From: Cylicocyclus nassatus
Lineage: Eukaryota > Nematoda > Chromadorea > Rhabditida > Strongylidae
Direction: 5' to 3'
Assembly: GCA_958299035.1 (NCBI GenBank)
Contig: CATQJL010000305.1
Coordinates: 63,336,127 to 63,400,126 of the forward strand
DNA: 64,000 nucleotides
Positions within the stretch are counted from its first letter, which is position 1, and every line of letters begins with the position of its first letter. Below, one piece after another: positions 47,037 to 58,044 of this stretch. The notes beneath the pieces were generated by a model. It had not been told where the DNA came from and searched no databases. It worked only from the letters and a program-made list of their open reading frames with translations. The position numbers and the translations under genes are program-made.

Positions 47037-48393
47037 TATAAAAAAATTTCGGACAGAAGTTTATTCCGAAATTGTGCTTGAGCATGCAGGAGAAAATTGT
47101 TCAATTTCTAGTAGAAGTTCAACAAGTAGTTACGCTGAACTTGCTTGCAAAATGCTGATTGATGACCCTAAACCCGTCCATTTTGTCTAAAGTCTTAGCA
47201 AAACTTTCTTTACATTTTTAGTTTTTTGATTCTCGATACTTTTCCTCTCTTCCCTCCTATAAAATTACTCATTTGCCCCGCGAAACTACTAGTTTCCCTA
47301 TTACACTACCATTTCACGATTCTTCTGTAACAGTACCCCCCCCCCCACCTTCTCCGTTCCTCCCCTTCCCCTCCATTCTCCCCACGTATTTTCCATTTTT
47401 TGCGTTTTTCAACAAAGTTCTTTCGTTATCTAAGCAATGATGCACATTTCTCTACTATGCATGCACAGTTCTCCTCTAGCGCCCCTCCCACTTCTCCTCT
47501 CCCTTTCCTCCCCAACCCGAATGAGCCAGTCTTTGCTTCCCACATGCGGTCGCTGTGGTCACACACACCGACAGCAGAGCACAGATGTAAGGGTCCGTCC
47601 GTCACTTAATACGATGAAGGCGTGGCGATGTATTTAGTTCTTTCCCCCCCCCCCCCCTCTGCTCTGGAACAACACACCACGCACAGACACACACACGGAC
47701 GGACGCTTCACATGTGATGTTCATTATCGAGTTCATTCACCCCCCTCTCAATCGATCGATATGAATTTTGTATTGAATAAGGGGGAATAGCGGGGGAGAA
47801 CGAGGAATGTACATTTGTTATGGATCCATTTGAATGCACTCTACCAGCCTGACTCGGGCGCATAGCTCAGCCCATAGCCATTTTTTTCGACGTCCGTAAG
47901 TAGTCTTTTCCCACCCTCCTTCTCTTCCTGAGGGACCAATTACTCATTTGGACTTACGGAGTTTTTTCGTATGACATCTTCTCGATCATTCGGCATTTGA
48001 CGCTATTTTCCTCAAAGGAGATCTCAAACCTCATCTCAAAGCTACTTTTCTTTTTCCACCCACGTAGTCTTAAGAGGTGGCTAGAAAAAGACCTCAGACG
48101 AAGAATAATCCGTGGCATCATTGTGCTACGTCTTCTATGAAAAACAAATCCGACGATAATAAATCACATCACCACTAAAGAAAATATGAACGTTTTGGAA
48201 TCAAAAATCATCCGTGGAATTTGCATGTCCGATTCTCTTTTTCCATTTTCCACCGAATTCCGTTAATTCCAATATAATTTCCGCCTATGTTCTTTCCTAT
48301 TTCTCAGAATTACATATAAAAAGTTTTTGTCACGCTAGAAATGAGTTCAAGAGAAAAGAATCCGTTTAGAAAACCTGTTGTTTTAAAATTATA
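47037..48393. other. Intergenic stretch with C-rich and CA-rich low-complexity sequence
   Basis: Poly-C tracts near 47338 and 47647, a pyrimidine-rich patch (47340-47520) and ACACAC/GGACGGACG repeats (47560-47720). No gene recognised. Confidence 0.45.
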
Positions 48394-49273
48394 TTAGGTT
48401 GTCCCGAAAGTTTTGTCGGTTTTTTCAAACCACTGTAAAACCACGCACAATGAAGATTTGAGCGAGTTTCAACATGCATTCGATGCAGCTTTTCCTTCTC
48501 TTTCTTAAGGATACACGTTCATACCATAATCTTGTATGCTTTTTTTGATAATTGCCAAAATTCTCCACCGGTCAATTTTACCTGCTCAAAGTTGAGCTAA
48601 TTTTCAAAAATTTCATTACAAAGTTTCGAAAAAGACTAAGTATGGGTCAGATAGAGCAACTCTCGGGCTACAAGATCTCATTTTTAGATTCTCCTAATCT
48701 GCTGATTTTACCTTCAAAAAATTATTTCTCCGGAGGCCTCGGTTTTTAGCAAAGTCATGAAACGCGTAATTGCAGCAAAAGCATGAAAGCTTTTGAGTTT
48801 TTGCGAATTCAAACTTGTTTGTTATTTAACATCATTTATGCAACATAACCAAGTTTGATTTGCTTCAAAAATCAGCTTTTTGGAATTTTCTGTAATTTAC
48901 GTGATAAAGCGTATTCAAAAAGCCGCGGTTTTTCTCAAATAAATAATTATTACGGACATTATAAACGTGGCCCACGTAATCTAAAATAGGTACAATGAGC
49001 CAAAGGTTTGCCCTACATAACAGTCACCAGCGCTGATCGAAAATATCAAGATAAAAATTTTGAAAATTCAGGAAAGTTTTGGCGCTACTGCTGAGGTGCT
49101 CAAAAAGCCATGGCGATAACATCGTAAAGACGGGGTAAATCAGGGAACAAATATAGCTGCAAGAAAGAGGATACAAAATTGAATAGAATGACACCTTGGC
49201 CGTCCATGGATTGGTGTTCTGTGAGGTGTGGTGAGCGATGAAAAAAACCGACAAAACTTTCGGGACAACCTAA
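48394..49273. mobile_element. Mariner-type MITE, TTAGGTTGTCCCGAAAG ends
   Basis: 880 bp flanked by TA. The left terminus TTAGGTTGTCCCGAAAGTTT and the right terminus AAACTTTCGGGACAACCTAA are exact inverted repeats that continue inward through TTGTCGGTTTTTTC. Only short frames inside; no transposase seen. Confidence 0.88.
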
Positions 49274-49541
49274 TATTTTTGCTCACAACGTCATCGGATT
49301 TGTGCTGAAACGAAATTGATAAATAACTCTAAAGCTTCATAATTCTCTGGCAACAAAACTATTTAAAAATGTCACAAAATGTCCTTCAGAACGGTAAGGT
49401 GAACAGTCGATTGTCATGGCTTTCAGTTCTTTTCAAACTCTTTTTTCTTATAATGAAGTCTGCCCGTTTCTCTATATTTATTGTGTAATGGTTAAAAAAA
49501 AACCCGCCTTACTTTTGAATGCATGCAAATGATTTTCTGTG

Positions 49542-49714
49542 TAACCTTTGATTCAACTGGCCTGGCGGCTGGAAGGCGGGTTTGTAAGTTAATTAAGGCC
49601 GCTCGCGCCTGCTACGCAGTCTGCGTCTCTTTCGCGCTCGTGCGCTCTAACCATTATGTAGCCTTAATTGGGTCATGAAGCCCCGCCAGCCGCCAGCAGT
49701 TGAATCAAAGGGTA
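49542..49714. repeat. GC-rich foldback repeat
   Basis: Outer arms TAACCTTTGATTCAACTG and CAGTTGAATCAAAGGGTA pair. Inner pairing includes GGCGGCTGG with CCAGCCGCC and TTAATTAAGGC with GCCTTAATT. The core (GTCTGCGTCTCTTTCGCGC) resembles the arm of the intronic foldback at 4279-4497 (CTGCGTCTCTTCCGCG), suggesting related elements. Confidence 0.7.
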
Positions 49715-50102
49715 ATTTTTACCCCCTGCTTTTCTTAAAGTTAGCTATACTTTTTCAAGAGTTGGTATTTTTAATGTAGTTCTTACCCATCAAGCTATCT
49801 TATGCCATCTGCATACGTCTTCAACATTGACGCTTTTAGAAATTCTCCATGGCGTGGGGGGGGGGTAAATGAAATCTTTTCCAAGAAATGCTTTAGCTTG
49901 TTTCTGGTAAGCAGTCAAAGTCTGCTCCTGGTTTATTGCTTCCTTGATCATGACGTTTTGAAAATGCAGACGGTGTCCACAAATAGAAACACAACAAGAT
50001 GAGGGTTATGAAATTGTTATAAAATTGGATTAGTAAAAGAACAATAAAAAAGGAAGTATCCGTTTCGTTCCTTCCCTTAGACGGATAAGTATGATTAGTA
50101 AG

Positions 50103-50148
50103 CTCTGAGAATTTTGGGTGAAGTTTTTTTTACCCAAAATTCTCAGAG
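50103..50148. repeat. Perfect 17 bp hairpin
   Basis: CTCTGAGAATTTTGGGT and its exact complement ACCCAAAATTCTCAGAG are separated by 12 bases. No T-tract terminator role is expected in a nematode; it is likely a repeat remnant. Confidence 0.8.
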
Positions 50149-53100
50149 AAATCAAAGATCTTTCTGGATTTTTGCAGATAGACATATAACAAATGCATAA
50201 ATTCATACGTCATGCAAGCCACTTTCAAAACTTTTGAAGTCCATTTTTTCCCCAAGCGACGGCCCACGTTCCGGAGTTCTATGTACCGTAAAAGTCTCTA
50301 GTTCTTGACGTATATAAGTAAGCACTTTCTCCATGATTGAGTTGTGCTACTTATTAATATATTGTTCAAATCATACGCTATATAAATAACTAAAGAAACT
50401 TATTGTCCTTGCTTATAAGAGCAAATCATGCGCACTTATGATGCACTTGAGCTGATTGGATTGTAGTGCATCTTGTTGTCCTTTGAAAAGCTAGAGGGAA
50501 TGTAGGAGTAGTTTCGGATAATGGGAGGTTTGTACGCATTCACGGCCTTTTTGGGAAACTAAATTCAATTAAACCGACTAGGATTCGCAGTTTTTTATTG
50601 GCCTTGAAAAAGAGCAAGAATTGACGTTACGCTCTAGGATTAGCGTTATCTAGTCAAGATATCTTTATGCGAAGGAATGAATTTAGGTTTCTATTAATTT
50701 TTTATTCTCTTCTAAATCAGATAAAATTAATTTCTAATCTAAACTCATGCATGATTCAAGAATTGTAAAGTAATTAGTTTTTTTGAGCAGCCGAGTGCTC
50801 AATATCTCTCCTTTTGCTCCCCCCCCCCCCCGACTTCGCTTCTCCTTCATCTTCGAGTCCATATGCGCCCATTATGCATATGTCAATTTTATTACTCCCC
50901 ATTTACTCGTCAAAGTTCATAGCAACGCCATCAAATGTACGACGACGGGTGATTATGCAGATTGCTTTGAACTTCTTCGCTTATTCTCTCGGCACATTGC
51001 AATTTATGCGATGGTTATGGCCAAAGAATATGTTCCTGGTTTGAACATTTACTGTTCTTAATTTCTATGTATTCTATGTCTTATCTTCCTGGACAAATTT
51101 CCCTAAACAAAAATAATGAAGGTGATAGAGTCGTTAAACACGATTATTGAATTTTGATTCTTCTTCACTTCATACAACAACGTATGCGGTCTTTGTCTCC
51201 TTCAAGGGCTGAGGATTGAGTGCCAGGCAAATCTCAAATAAAGCAATTTTATACGCTGTGGTCATTATCTTATTTTTTTGTCTTAAATATATTGTTTCTC
51301 CAAAAATTTAATTCTACTTTTCTATGTATACCACCAGCTACAAAACGGCTCTCAATTTTCAAACTTTCAATAAACTACTGAACCAGTAAAGAAAGATGCT
51401 GGACTGCATCCACGCGCTTCGGGACCACCACGCGGTTTCCCGCTATTTGCAGATTTTTGAATTGCGCTTAGTCTCTTATATTAGATTAATTACTCTAAGT
51501 GATAATTTTCAATAAACGCAATAAAAATAAGTTTATCCATTACAACCAATTTTCCGTGACAAAAGCCAGCTTAGACTAAACAAGTGGCAAAATCTAATAA
51601 TTCTAAATATTATTAAAATTGCTACTGTCAGCGGTTCAGAGATCTGCTTGCTCTCCTAATAATTACTTCAAAATAAATTGCAATGTCTGGATCGTTGTGT
51701 TAGTGACGGAATTCTGTCGCAATCTTTTTTTTTCAGAAGTCAGTAGCTGCATGCTAAACTTGCTGCCCTTGAAAAAGAGATTTTTTTTGAAGAACAAAAG
51801 GTTTCAAACTAACCTTTTGGCTAGTTTTCGCAAGAAACAATAAGCTGTGGACATCGTGCCAAATAAATGAAAATAAAGGGCGTAAACTTTCTTGAAGGAG
51901 CTGTTGAAAAAATACCCAGTAACTTCAGAGAAATTAACAGAGTAATATAAAAGAGCTAGTTAGGAGGAATCTAGGATGATACATATTCCATCTATTTTTT
52001 CTATTTTTATCCACATTTGATTTAGTGGGGCATATCCGAAGATGGGATGAGATATGCGCAAAAGTTCAAAACCAGCTCGTTAACATCGTTTGTTGCTAAA
52101 TCTGGTAAGTGCATCCAGCCTTGAACATCCTTTTCCTTTGTCGCTTCAAGTTCAATGTGGGGCATTTTGCCCCTAAGCGCATTAGTGAGTATGTCACACT
52201 GGCTCATCCAGAGTGAATCAGATTTTTCTATGGAAATCGACTATTTGCCTGTACATGATGATGAAACTTATAAGGACTGATACGATTTCTTTCGTTCATA
52301 TTCGCCTTATGTTAGAGAGAATTCTCTTAAGAAATCATTGTCTTTAGCCTGAAAGGTCATTTCTAAATATTAGGCATTCGAACCATAGAACAAATATAAA
52401 TAGCTTTACAATGACACCTTCTCGTATCTTTGCTTCCCTAGACCAGCATGCCTAGTTTTTTTTTTCAGGTTGTGAATATTGATAATTTTTTGAGATCATC
52501 AAATATAAATCGAACAAGCTAATGCGCACAATTGTTCAAGCGAAAGACATATTTCCTATATCCTACTTCATTTATCACTGATGTAAAACCATCTGGAGCG
52601 GACTGAATTGCTGGTTTTTTTTTGCCCAAAGTTGCAATGTGGAAATTCAAAACATTCTTCACAGTGTTGAATGTTATCTTTCTTATACCTTATATCAAAG
52701 AAAGCATTTGACAGCGGTCCTTATCTTCAGCTGTTTTCGCTTTGGCATCGAAGCTGGATGCTTATTTACGATGACGAGCAAGTGTGCTACGTACTAAGAA
52801 TGAGGAAGTGCTACTGGACGTATCAATCAATTTTTTGAGTTTTTTTTTCTTGCTGGGGGCTCACACGTTTATCACAGCCGTTTCTTCCCGCTCTAATCGC
52901 ATTTTTTTTTATTTTTCGCGTTTGCTAGGATCTTCTAGCTTGCTCAATGAAGGCAGAGTAATAGGTTCCAAGTTGAGAAGTTCTTTCACACATGAAGGTA
53001 AACTGTTGTAGCTTTCTGTTAATTTCCATTTGAAAGATGTCCGGGCGGGTTTTGGGACTTCATTGCCATCGAAAGTGGACCCCCCTCGCACACGCCATCG

Positions 53101-54697
53101 CGCATGTGCGGGACCATGCGTTTGACCAGAACCTGGAGAAATGGTTGGGAAGTTGGGAACTTACATTTTGGGGAAAGGTGTAAGTTCTAGAGGGTGTAGG
53201 GAACTCCATGGGGAGAGCCTCGACCACCTGTGGATTTCCTGTTCTGCGGCGAAGCATGCAACGCCGCCATAGTTTGTACGTAAGGTCCCACAACATCTGC
53301 GCGTCTCAACCTTGTCGGGGACTTTTCCACACGTCGAAAGTAATATTGTCAGGCTTTGGGAAACGTCTTTTTTTGCCATTTTCGCGCCTAACGTGAATTT
53401 TTGGACTCGACGTTGCGGATAACCCCAGGTAAGCGAATCTGCTGGAAATGAGTTTTTGCCCGGACGCTGCCTATGATTAGAGGTTCTTGGTATTTCCAGA
53501 TGTACATTCCATATGTGCAGAATGCAATTGTTGAATTCCAAGTTTTTCCAAATTTCTGTGGCAAATTCCGACAAAAGCTTAAACTTCCATGCTGCCTTCC
53601 TATTAGCATAGATGCTCGGGAAATATGTAGAATGTGCATAAGAGATGAAAAAGAAAAAAAAGGAAATGTTCAAATGATTCTTAAAATATAAGTTCTGAAC
53701 AGTTGTTACAGATCAGTCTTTATTTCACTGTCTGTAAGTGTCACTGGATAGCATTTCTTCCAAATAAAGGAAACTGAGCCAAGATTAGAGTTTTCCCAAA
53801 AAGAATGGTCAACAAGATTTATGTTACGAAACAATTTTATGGTATGGCAAACCCTTATCCCTATGTTATTTTTCCATTCAGGGTTCTTATTGCCCAGTTC
53901 TGAGACAGACGAACAAAGGAAAGGAAGATTTATGGCTACTGCCATTCACTTTGAGAATACCCTCGTCAGAGAGTCTTGCACAAAACTTCACTCAACTGCT
54001 CGTCTTGCACAAGTTCCGCCGTTCTTTGCTGCGGCTTGACGTGCAGCTGGTAAAAATAACGGGTTCCAAGTACTCTATAGCCCGGGCAAATTTATCTTTC
54101 TTTTTTTGAGGACAATTGGCAGAGGTTTTTGGAGCTGGTTATGTGCTCTCAATCGTTTCTTGAGCTAATTTTTTTAGATTATGTACATAGCAATTCGTTG
54201 TTCGAAAAGCAATGCTGCTTAGGATTACGTACTTGTGTTTTTTTGGGGAGAACACTTGATCACATGAATCTTTTGAGCTTTGTGATGTGCCCAGACCCAG
54301 ACGTGAGCTAAGCCTCGATGCTCAGTCAAGGTCCTTGAGAGAAACGCCCTCGTTTTATATGTAAAATCTTCACTCTCAAAATTATACAAATAACATGCAA
54401 AATAAAATAAGAAGAAATAAGCACCACAGAATGTGAGAGGATCCTCATGATACACCCTGTCTCAGTACATAAAACTGAACTTTTTCGTTAGCTTTTGCAA
54501 TCGCTATGAGTCCTATGAGTGTGAGGGTCGATTTTGTTACATATGAGATATCAAATTACTGCTAGCGCCTCTTGTCCACTGATGCTCGTTTTTTCCGATA
54601 AATATTTGCTTCCAAAGGCAATTGTCATTACTATAATAGAAATAAGTGTTCAGACACTAATGATGCTGAACCTAAACGAATAGGTTGCGCAAAATAG
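50149..54697. other. Intergenic stretch with one long unsupported ORF
   Basis: A 170-codon minus-strand frame at 53161-53673 is longer than chance would usually give, but the local GC content is higher and two other frames are partly open. No domain or signal supports it. Sequence near 54453-54465 (TACACCCTGTCTCAGTA) resembles an end of the GGTGTC MITE family. Nothing else is supportable. Confidence 0.3.
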
Positions 54698-54709
54698 AAG
54701 ATGCATATT
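54698..54709. repeat. Target-site duplication of the Penelope array, left copy
   Basis: AAGATGCATATT repeats at 61059-61070 on the other side of the array. Confidence 0.75.
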
Positions 54710-55033
54710 TTGTTCTTTCTTTTTGAGCCATACACGAGATTGGTAATTGATTTATTCAATCCACGGCTAACGTTTCGGCAGATCGCCTTCGTCAGAGCCT
54801 GTAAGGAACAATACGATCTGCAGCCGATTCGAACAAGCCTTACAGCTGAACAGGCGAAATGCCAAACCTTGTTTTCGACCACTAATTCAGCTGCACTCGA
54901 GCACGTACCTTCTAGATACGCCGATATTACTCTGCTAGAGGAAAGCGGAGGTCACGTTGTCCACTGCTAGAGGAAGATGGACTTGTTAGACGTGTATGCA
55001 GACCGCTATTTATATACACCAGATCAGAATAAT
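54710..55033 (-). repeat. Penelope pseudo-LTR 1
   Basis: Same sequence as 57721-58044 and 60732-61055, with a few substitutions (e.g. ACTAATTC instead of ACTGATTC near 54887). The ORF stop codon (55024) lies inside its edge. Confidence 0.9.
54766..54800 (-). ncRNA. Hammerhead-ribozyme-like motif 1
   Basis: Read on the minus strand: GGCU, core CUGACGA, a GGC/GCC stem with loop GAUCU, core GAAA, then CGUU and AGCC pairing with the first GGCU. This is the order of a type I hammerhead (stem I, CUGANGA, stem II, GAAA, stem III, UH, stem I). Stem III would be only the self-complementary ACGU without a loop, and an extra A precedes stem II. Penelope-like elements are known to carry such minimal hammerheads in their pseudo-LTRs. 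Cleavage activity is not shown. Confidence 0.6.
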
Positions 55034-57708
55034 TGATCTAGATAAGGCGAGAGTTCATGCGTAATTGCTAAGTTTTCCTCTTTCCGGTTCATTTTTGGGC
55101 CTCTTGCATGAATCCAAAACGCCTCTAAGCACTTACGTGCTTGCGTTTGGGACTCGTAGGCCAAGATTCTCACTGAAATTTCAAAGTTCGTTCCTGCATG
55201 CTGTACTACTCTGTGGGTGCCTAGGGGTGTTGATGTACGTGCTTTATCTCTGCCGTCTAGATGCTCTTTAATACGGATACATAGTGGACGCGCTGTTTCA
55301 CCAATGTATTCATCGCCGCAAATCGCGCATGAAATCAAGTAGATGACTCCAGTTGCCATGCAGTCCCCTTCTCTGCTTGCAGGGCAGATTATGCAATTCG
55401 GGGTAACGCAGTTGCGATCATACAAGCGATTGCGAACTAGGATGGTCTTCAGGTTATTCGGCGGTAGTTCAACAATCGTAACCAAATCTTCGAATCCTAC
55501 TCTTTTCAAACATTGTCGCAATGATGCGCTTACTTCTTCGGATATATATGGGACGCAAAATGTGACTTTTTTGGGCATATAGGAAACATCTTTTTGTACG
55601 CGATCTTTGGCACTTTTCTTTGTTCTACCTGCATGCTGTCCGTATCCATTAGAGGCCGCTATTCTACGAGCAAGCGCTATCGATTCTGCCTTTTCTTTCG
55701 GACCACTACAGACTTGAGAAGCAGTGCGAAACATGTTGTTGATAATGGCTCTCTTTGTCCATGGTGGATGGGCCGAAAGTGAATGGACAAGAATATTTTT
55801 ATTACTAGGCTTGCGGTACCATTTTGTCGTGTGCGCACCATAACTGATATTAACCTGCACGTTCAAGAATGGTAACCACTGATCTTTCGGCTTTTCTCTT
55901 GTCAACTGTATATATTGAGATTGCTCATTCAACAAATTGAAACACTTATCCATATCTTCTTGACAAGCACAGACTAAAAAGCAATCGTCAATATAGCGGC
56001 AGTATAGCAACGAACGACCTAGCACAGGCGCTTCAATTTTTGCCATGTAAGCTATCGCAAGGGTGGGAGCCAACCTTTGACCCATGGCTAACCTTTTTTT
56101 TTGTGCATAATAGTTCCCGGACCACTTGAAAACGTTGCAGTTCAGACATGCTTGCAAGAGAGTCATAATCTGCTGTATTGAGAATCCGTAGAAATTAATA
56201 GAATTTTCGTTTTCTACAAGGAGCTCGTGCACAGCCTGCAATGCAGATTCGTTTTGGACATTCGTGTAAAGTGCATTGACATCAAAAGATTCTATGACAC
56301 ACTCGCTATTTATGCATGTTGCGCGGAAACGTTCCAGAAACATTTTCGTGTTGGCCAGATGAGAGGGGATGAATTTGAGCAGTTGCGTGAGTATCAGTGT
56401 AATGAACCACCCAATTCTATCCGTGGGTCCTCCTATGCAACTTATGATTGGTCTTACCTTAAAGTTGGAAGGACTAGTAGAGGCCAAATCGCTGTCGGAA
56501 TCAAGCTTATGCGTTTTTATTAATAAGTACAAAACGGGGCAAACTGGTAGATCAATTTTAAGACGCGCAATGACATCGTGTGACATATTCGCTGCTTTAG
56601 CTATCTCAATCCATTTCTTATTGAGCTCACGATACTGTTTCTGAAATTCGTCAGCGGAAGCAGCGCGGTAAAGCGAAACGTCCTCTAGGTGTAGTTTTGT
56701 TATCGCAACGTCTAAGTGGTGGGGTATGACTAAAAACTCGCCACCTTTATCACTAACTGATAGTCTTATTTGAGTTGATCTTATCAATTCTTGTATCTCT
56801 TTTATGCCCTGTTTTTGTAGATGAGAGAGGTTAGACTTCAATTTACGTTGGCGCACCCGTGTTATAAGTTTAAAGACTTCGTCCGCAAAAAGACGGAACC
56901 TGATATCGACACTGGGGTTGGCCTGTTGTTGCTTAAAGAAAGTACTCGGGAAAGGTAGTGATAGGCATGTATGAGAAGATTTTTGAATCTCGCTCCCGTT
57001 TTCTAGATTTGCGTGCTTGCGAAGTTTATCTTGAAGGTCATGTAGACTGCATGTGATTTTGCGTAAGACGACTTTGGAAATTGGCTGTGAAGGTGAGAAA
57101 CTTGGCCCTAACTCTAGAACAGAACGTGCATTTGCGGAAAGGGGAAAACCTCCAATTACAGTTACTCGTGATGTTGCCTTACGGTCTGAGATCTTAGTCT
57201 CACTTTCTCTCTTATCTAGAGGTATTTGAGAAATTGGCTCGGTAGCAACTTTATCTCGTGATCTAGTCAAAAGGTTATCGAATTTCCTCTGCAAAGTTGT
57301 TTTGGCACTAGAACGAATTTGGTTGCAAATCGAAATTGAAGCACCTACTGTTCTCCTCCAGAGCCGATCGTCTAGGAAACGTGAACAACATAACTCTTTT
57401 GATATACATTTGTGTAACCAAGTGTACATTTGATTTTTCTTGCGACGCAGCGCAATACGTAAGAGCTGGAGTTCTATAGCTTGTACATGATGATGGTTCT
57501 CTGGTAAACCGCAAAGTTCGTGTATCCTTTTTCGTGCTATGAAGTTCGGGATTACACGATGTTGGAGACATCGGTTGAGAAAGTAGATGCACTGCCTTGT
57601 TGAAACTATCTTTTGTCTTAATGACAAGGCTTCTCTCACAAGTCGCTTGTATTCGGCTGGTATATCAGATAATAACTGGATAGTGCGACGTTCAATAAAT
57701 CTCGGCAT
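55024..57708 (-). CDS. Penelope-like reverse transcriptase with GIY-YIG endonuclease (copy 1)
   Basis: 894 codons from MPRFIERRTIQ to a TGA. The N-terminal region is basic with many Cys and Leu. The RT core has motif A (SFDVNALYTNV), a B-like motif near MGQRLAPTLA and motif C (CRYIDDCFLV). The C-terminal endonuclease has a Cys cluster (NCVTPNCIIC) and the GIY-YIG signature (GVIYLISCAIC, DEYIGETARPLCIRIKEH). It copies element RNA at a nicked chromosomal site. Compared with copy 2 it reads QKKRLAMGQ instead of QKRGLAMGQ, losing a Gly that is well conserved before LAMG in this family, so it may be catalytically impaired. The reading frame is otherwise intact. Confidence 0.93.
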   Translation of the reverse strand: MPRFIERRTIQLLSDIPAEYKRLVREALSLRQKIVSTRQCIYFLNRCLQHRVIPNFIARKRIHELCGLPENHHHVQAIELQLLRIALRRKKNQMYTWLHKCISKELCCSRFLDDRLWRRTVGASISICNQIRSSAKTTLQRKFDNLLTRSRDKVATEPISQIPLDKRESETKISDRKATSRVTVIGGFPLSANARSVLELGPSFSPSQPISKVVLRKITCSLHDLQDKLRKHANLENGSEIQKSSHTCLSLPFPSTFFKQQQANPSVDIRFRLFADEVFKLITRVRQRKLKSNLSHLQKQGIKEIQELIRSTQIRLSVSDKGGEFLVIPHHLDVAITKLHLEDVSLYRAASADEFQKQYRELNKKWIEIAKAANMSHDVIARLKIDLPVCPVLYLLIKTHKLDSDSDLASTSPSNFKVRPIISCIGGPTDRIGWFITLILTQLLKFIPSHLANTKMFLERFRATCINSECVIESFDVNALYTNVQNESALQAVHELLVENENSINFYGFSIQQIMTLLQACLNCNVFKWSGNYYAQKKRLAMGQRLAPTLAIAYMAKIEAPVLGRSLLYCRYIDDCFLVCACQEDMDKCFNLLNEQSQYIQLTREKPKDQWLPFLNVQVNISYGAHTTKWYRKPSNKNILVHSLSAHPPWTKRAIINNMFRTASQVCSGPKEKAESIALARRIAASNGYGQHAGRTKKSAKDRVQKDVSYMPKKVTFCVPYISEEVSASLRQCLKRVGFEDLVTIVELPPNNLKTILVRNRLYDRNCVTPNCIICPASREGDCMATGVIYLISCAICGDEYIGETARPLCIRIKEHLDGRDKARTSTPLGTHRVVQHAGTNFEISVRILAYESQTQARKCLEAFWIHARGPKMNRKEENLAITHELSPYLDQLF

Positions 57709-57720
57709 GATATTGATACT

Positions 57721-58044
57721 TTGTTCTTTCTTTTTGAGCCATACACGAGATTGGTAATTGATTTATTCAATCCACGGCTAACGTTTCGGCAGATCGCCTT
57801 CGTCAGAGCCTGTAAGGAACAATACGATCTGCAGCCGATTCGAACAAGCCTTACAGCTGAACAGGCGAAATGCCAAACCTTGTTTTCGACCACTGATTCA
57901 GCTGCACTCGAGCACGTACCTTCTAGATACGCCGATATTACTCTGCTAGAGGAAAGCGGAGGTCACGTTGTCCACTGCTAGAGGAAGATGGACTTGTTAG
58001 ACGTGTATGCAGACCGCTATTTATATACACCAGATCAGAATAAT
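57721..58044 (-). repeat. Penelope pseudo-LTR 2
   Basis: Internal pseudo-LTR between the two ORFs. It supplies the sequence downstream of the copy 1 start codon side and the 3' end of copy 2. Confidence 0.9.
57777..57811 (-). ncRNA. Hammerhead-ribozyme-like motif 2
   Basis: Same sequence and fold as the motif at 54766-54800, exactly 3011 bases away, located upstream of ORF copy 1 in the element's direction. It could separate unit-length transcripts from a tandem transcript if active. Confidence 0.6.

Noticed and set aside
53161..53673. 170-codon minus-strand ORF as a gene
   Set aside because: Local GC content lengthens frames, several frames are open and nothing in the translation is recognisable.
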